Shown: piece after piece, positions 60,675 to 64,000 of the stretch
How the letters are laid out: each line of letters begins with the position of its first letter
Numbering within the stretch: the first letter of the stretch is position 1
Assembly: GCA_030584065.1 (NCBI GenBank)
Contig: CP129489.1
Location: forward strand, 2,399,497 to 2,463,496
Length of the DNA stretch: 64,000 nt
Direction of reading: 5' to 3'
Source of the DNA: Flavobacteriales bacterium
GTDB taxonomy: Bacteria; Bacteroidota; Bacteroidia; Flavobacteriales_F; PHOS-HE28
Translations under genes and position numbers: made by a program
Notes under the pieces: generated by a model
Seen by the model: the letters and a program-made list of their open reading frames with translations, nothing else
Databases searched by the model: none
Told to the model about the DNA's origin: nothing

Positions 60675-61487
60675 TCACTGCTCGTAGGGGTTGGTTCGTT
60701 TGGTGCAGACGATCTGGTCGTTGAAGCGCAGGTCGATGCGCGCGTAGCGGCGCCAGTCCGCCTTGGGGATTCCGTTGGCGTAGAATAGCCGCAGCTTGGC
60801 GAAGCGCTGCTCGAGCGCATCGGCGCCGCCCAGCAGGATGCGCTGGCCGCCGACGATGGGGATGAGCTCGAAGGCGCCGTCGGCGGTGACCACCACCTGG
60901 TCGATGAGGGCCTTCCACAGCGGGTCGTCGCGGAGGAAGAGCGCCAAGCGGTGGAGGTCGTCCGACCGGTAGCGCTGCACCAGCGTGTCGTGGCCATGCA
61001 CCTGGATGACGCCATTGGCGGCTCCGGGCTCGCTCAGCCATCCCATGGCCACCGGCACGCGTGCGGTGTAGTCGCCGTCAACCGGCATGGTCCAGCCCTC
61101 CTCGTCGATGTAGAAGCTGGTGCCGTCGCCGTTGAGCACGCGGATCACCGGCTGCCGCTGCCGCACCCTCACGTGCAGGGCCCCGCCCAGGTCATGGTAG
61201 ACCTCGGCGCCCGCCACGCAGGGGATGGCGCGCAGGCGCGCCTCGATGCCCGCCAGATCCACCTGCCCGCTGGCCGCGCCCACCACGGCCGTGCCCTGAT
61301 CCAGGATGGCGCGGCGCACGGCGGCCTCATCGATGAAGTGCACGCCCTCTCCGCCCTCCACCTGCACGTGCAGGTCGGTGATGGGCGCACCGGCCGTGCT
61401 GCGGTCCACGAAGCCCAGCGTGATCACCGTGACCACGGCGGCCAGCGCGATGCCCAAAGGGCGCAGCAGGCGCTTGAGCTTGTTCAT
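60675..61487 (-). CDS. ftsQ: Cell division protein FtsQ
   Basis: The 270-residue bitopic protein has one transmembrane helix (about 10-26), a POTRA-like domain (about 35-105, with GGALHVRVRQRQPVIRVL at its end) and a beta domain (about 110-260). It links the Z-ring to septal synthesis. The sequence is weakly conserved, but position between murC and ftsA plus topology make the call firm. The start overlaps the murC stop by 4 bp. The C-terminus CTKRTNPYEQ is a short polar tail. Confidence 0.88.
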   Translation of the reverse strand: MNKLKRLLRPLGIALAAVVTVITLGFVDRSTAGAPITDLHVQVEGGEGVHFIDEAAVRRAILDQGTAVVGAASGQVDLAGIEARLRAIPCVAGAEVYHDLGGALHVRVRQRQPVIRVLNGDGTSFYIDEEGWTMPVDGDYTARVPVAMGWLSEPGAANGVIQVHGHDTLVQRYRSDDLHRLALFLRDDPLWKALIDQVVVTADGAFELIPIVGGQRILLGGADALEQRFAKLRLFYANGIPKADWRRYARIDLRFNDQIVCTKRTNPYEQ

Positions 61488-62863
61488 GGCTTGAGGCGTT
61501 CGTTCAGCGAGCGTTCGATCCGGGGCACCAGACGGTCGATGTCCCCGGCCCCCATGGTGACCACGACATCGACCTCGCGCGAAGCAAGGGCATCCACGAG
61601 CGCGCCGTAAGCGACGACGGATTTCTTATCCATGGGCACCTGTTCGAGAAGCCAGGCGGAGGTGATCCCGGGAATGGGCTCCTCCCGCGCCGGATAGATG
61701 TCGAGCAGAAGGAGCTCATCCAAGGCGGCCAGGCTGCGGCCGAACTCGGGGGCGAGGTCGCGCGTGCGGGAGAAGAGGTGGGGCTGGAATACGCCGGTGA
61801 CCTTGCGTCCGGGATAGAGTTCGCGCACGCTCCCGAGACAGGCCTCGATCTCCCGCGGATGATGCGCATAGTCATCGATCAGCACCATGCGCGGACTGCG
61901 GATGCGGGTCTCGAACCGGCGCGCCACGCCACGGAAAGAGGCCAGGCCTTGGCGGATCGCATCGGCGTCGACGCCCAGACGCAGCGCGGCGGTGGCCGCC
62001 GCGATGGCGTTCTCCACGTTGTGGCGGCCGGGCATCCCCAAGGTCAAGCCCCGGAGCGAATGGCCCTCCGCGATGAGGTCGAAGACATAGAGGCCGTCGC
62101 CCACGAAGATGCCCTCCGCCCGTGGCTCACCCGTGCTGCCGATGGCGTAGGTGGTCACCTGCGTGCGGTGGGCGAAGTGCCGGGCGATGCGTTCATGGAC
62201 GAGCAGCGGCCCATCGCATTGCACAGCGAACTGGGTGTAGGCCTCGAACATCGCTTCCGGGGTGCCATAGATGTCGAGGTGGTCGGGATCCATGGCGGTG
62301 ATGATGCTCTGGGCCGGGCACAGCTTAAGGAAGCTCCGGTCGTACTCATCGGCCTCCACCACGTTGAGCTGGGCATCGTCGTTGAGCAGCACATTGGTGC
62401 CGTAGTTGGCGGCAATGCCGCCGAGGAAGGCATTGCAGGGGATCCTTCCTACCGTCAGCAGGTGGGCCAGCATGGTGCTCACGGTGGTCTTGCCATGGGT
62501 GCCGGCCACGGCCACCGTGGGCTTGTCCTGCGTCACCAGCCCGAGCACCTCGGCGCGCTTCAGGATGCGCGCCCCCCGCTCCTCCCAGAAGCCCAGGAGC
62601 GGGCTGTTGGCGGGAACGGCGGGCGTGCGCACCACCATCACCTCTTCGGGAGGCGCGGTCCGGTACTCCTCCGGGATCAGCTCCGTGCGTTCATTGAACT
62701 GCACCTCGATCCCCTCGCTCTGCAGCTGGTTGGTCAGCTCGCTCGGGGTCTTGTCGTAGCCGGCCACCTGCGCTCCCCGGCGGCGGAAGTAGCGCGCCAG
62801 GCCGCTCATGCCGATGCCGCCGATGCCGATGAAGAAGAACCGCTTGCCGTCCAGGGTGCTCAT
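61484..62863 (-). CDS. murC: UDP-N-acetylmuramate-L-alanine ligase
   Basis: The product adds the first amino acid to UDP-MurNAc in peptidoglycan synthesis. The 459-residue protein has FFIGIGGIGMSGLARYFR at the N-terminus, the ATP loop VAGTHGKTTVSTMLAHLL near 118-135, EADEYDRSFLKLCP and MVLIDDYAHHPREIEA near 310. It overlaps murG and ftsQ by 4 bp on each side, so the three are translationally coupled. Confidence 0.97.
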   Translation of the reverse strand: MSTLDGKRFFFIGIGGIGMSGLARYFRRRGAQVAGYDKTPSELTNQLQSEGIEVQFNERTELIPEEYRTAPPEEVMVVRTPAVPANSPLLGFWEERGARILKRAEVLGLVTQDKPTVAVAGTHGKTTVSTMLAHLLTVGRIPCNAFLGGIAANYGTNVLLNDDAQLNVVEADEYDRSFLKLCPAQSIITAMDPDHLDIYGTPEAMFEAYTQFAVQCDGPLLVHERIARHFAHRTQVTTYAIGSTGEPRAEGIFVGDGLYVFDLIAEGHSLRGLTLGMPGRHNVENAIAAATAALRLGVDADAIRQGLASFRGVARRFETRIRSPRMVLIDDYAHHPREIEACLGSVRELYPGRKVTGVFQPHLFSRTRDLAPEFGRSLAALDELLLLDIYPAREEPIPGITSAWLLEQVPMDKKSVVAYGALVDALASREVDVVVTMGAGDIDRLVPRIERSLNERLKP

Positions 62864-63978
62864 GCGCGTGCCAGTCTGATGACCTCCGCGGCGATGGCCT
62901 GCGCCGCATCCGGTTTCGCCATGCCCGCGATGGCCAGCCGCAGGCGATCCAGGGCCCTCTCGTCGCGCAGCAGCTCCAGCGCCTGCGCGCCGAGCCGGCC
63001 CACGGCATCAGCATCGCGCAGCAGCACGGCGGCACCGCGATCGGTGAGGGCCCGGGCGTTGTGGGTCTGATGGTCCTCGGCCGCAGTGGGCAGCGGCACC
63101 AGGATCGCCGGCTTCGCCACGATGGTGAGCTCGCTGACGCTGATCGCGCCGGCGCGGGCCACCACCAGGTCGGCCACGGCATAGGCAAGGTCCATGCGGT
63201 CAACGAACTCATGCACCTTGCAGCGTTCGTAGGATAGCCTATCCACGGCGTCCTGCGCCTGCTTCAGGAAGGGCGTTCCGGTCTGCCACACCACCTGCAG
63301 GCCCGCTTCCTTCCACATGGGCAATGCGGCCTCCACACCACGGTTGATGCCGCGCGCACCAAGGCTGCCACCGGTGATGAATAGGACCGGCGCATCCCCA
63401 TCGAGCCCGAAGTGCTCCAGGCCCCTCGGCCGCTTGCCCTTGAGCCGCACGGTCTCTCCCCGTACAGGGTTTCCGGTGAGCAGCATGCGGTCCCGGGGGA
63501 AATACCGTTCCATGCCGGCATAGGCCACGCAGATGCAATTGGCACGCCGGGCGAGGTGGATGTTCGTCTTGCCCGGGAAGCTGTTCTGCTCCTGGATCAG
63601 CGTGGGCACCGCCATGCGCTGGGCCGCCGCAAGCAGCGGACCGCTCGCATACCCGCCCACGCCGACGGCCACATCCGGCCGGAATCGCTTCAGAAGGGCG
63701 CGCGCCTTCAGCATGCTGCGGAGCAGGCGCCATGGCAGCCCGAGGTTCTTGAGCAGGCTGCCGCGCTGGAAGCCGCGGATGGGCAGGCCCTCGATCTCGA
63801 ACCCGGCGGCCGGCACCTTCGTCATCTCCATCCTGCCTTCAGCGCCCACGAAGAGGAAACGCGCATCCGGCTCGCGTTCGCGCACCGCCTGGGCGATGGC
63901 GATCGCCGGGAAGATGTGCCCCCCGGTGCCGCCGCCGGCGATCATCACCCTAAGCGGTCGCTGTCCGTGGTCGCTCAT
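62860..63978 (-). CDS. murG: Undecaprenyl-PP-MurNAc-pentapeptide GlcNAc transferase
   Basis: The product makes lipid II by adding GlcNAc to lipid I on the inner face of the membrane. The 372-residue GT-B protein has the GGGTGGHIFPAIAIAQAV G-loop at the start, GVGGYASGPLLAAAQ near 107, ITGGSLGARGINRGV near 195 and the C-terminal donor-site segment VARAGAISVSELTIVAKP. Its ATG overlaps the stop of the upstream gene, expected to be ftsW. Confidence 0.97.
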   Translation of the reverse strand: MSDHGQRPLRVMIAGGGTGGHIFPAIAIAQAVREREPDARFLFVGAEGRMEMTKVPAAGFEIEGLPIRGFQRGSLLKNLGLPWRLLRSMLKARALLKRFRPDVAVGVGGYASGPLLAAAQRMAVPTLIQEQNSFPGKTNIHLARRANCICVAYAGMERYFPRDRMLLTGNPVRGETVRLKGKRPRGLEHFGLDGDAPVLFITGGSLGARGINRGVEAALPMWKEAGLQVVWQTGTPFLKQAQDAVDRLSYERCKVHEFVDRMDLAYAVADLVVARAGAISVSELTIVAKPAILVPLPTAAEDHQTHNARALTDRGAAVLLRDADAVGRLGAQALELLRDERALDRLRLAIAGMAKPDAAQAIAAEVIRLARA

Positions 63979-64000
63979 CCTTCCTGACGGTTGATTGCTG
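63975..64000 (-). CDS. ftsW: Probable end of ftsW (only the last codons inside the window)
   Basis: On the minus strand a frame open from the window edge ends in ...AINRQEG and a TGA that overlaps the murG ATG. Only seven or so residues are visible. The call rests on gene order: in Bacteroidota dcw clusters ftsW precedes murG. The same coupled overlaps appear downstream in the cluster. Confidence 0.35.

Overview
The window is a gene-dense, GC-rich stretch of a Bacteroidota chromosome, most likely a member of the Flavobacteriales. The evidence is: type IX secretion (T9SS) type A sorting tails on four proteins; SusC/HmuR-type TonB-dependent receptors; a dcw cluster in the order murG-murC-ftsQ-ftsA-ftsZ-yqeY; an FtsZ ending in the LHDxVD-type tail of this phylum; a short Cys-rich DUF5522 protein; and recurring TAnnTTTG/TAnnTTCG promoter boxes in place of a classical -10. 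Few genes have a clear Shine-Dalgarno sequence, and 4-bp ATGA overlaps are common. I see no phage, insertion sequence or CRISPR array.

Layout. 1-1866: the end of a tonB gene, folC, two valine tRNAs and a terminator. 2280-9030: a ten-gene same-strand operon with gaps of at most 8 nt. It holds an ECF sigma factor, crtI, crtB, idi, folE, a photolyase, two tandem 53-residue unknown proteins, an SRPBCC protein and crtZ, and looks like a light or photo-oxidative stress unit. 9093-11918: efp, an lpxD-like acyltransferase and a GAF/PP2C phosphatase. 11911-16853 (minus): an O-antigen ligase, two chain-length regulators and a flippase. 16901-19071 (minus): an ECF sigma factor and a protein with both an inner-membrane anchor and a beta-barrel end. 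19131-26450 (minus): two tandemly duplicated PKD/T9SS proteins, urocanate hydratase and a third T9SS protein of lower GC.

26488-37812: DUF5522 protein, LysM glucosaminidase, truncated haemoglobin, Trk/Ktr potassium uptake pair, a large unknown envelope protein, RNase HII, a glycosyltransferase and pheT. 37886-39925: a histidine-box hydroxylase closely resembling alkylglycerol monooxygenase, followed by a YhhN-family lysoplasmalogenase; this is a candidate ether-lipid cleavage pair and the most interesting local association. 39929-44875: recG, and divergently from it two paralogous polytopic membrane proteins of unknown function. 44910-48745: an AHSA1-type protein, an RRM protein and a TonB-dependent outer-membrane protein. 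48755-53336 (minus): a haem-type operon with one receptor flanked by two HmuY-family proteins, one a lipoprotein and one T9SS-exported. 53525-57569: a small lipoprotein, GluQ-RS, an RprXY-like two-component system and YqeY. 57641-64000 (minus): the division and cell-wall cluster, closed by a strong terminator.

Start codons were often moved inward from the longest open frame, using family alignment, signal peptides, operon overlaps and the position of the promoter box. All functional calls rest on reading motifs by eye, and no database search was run.
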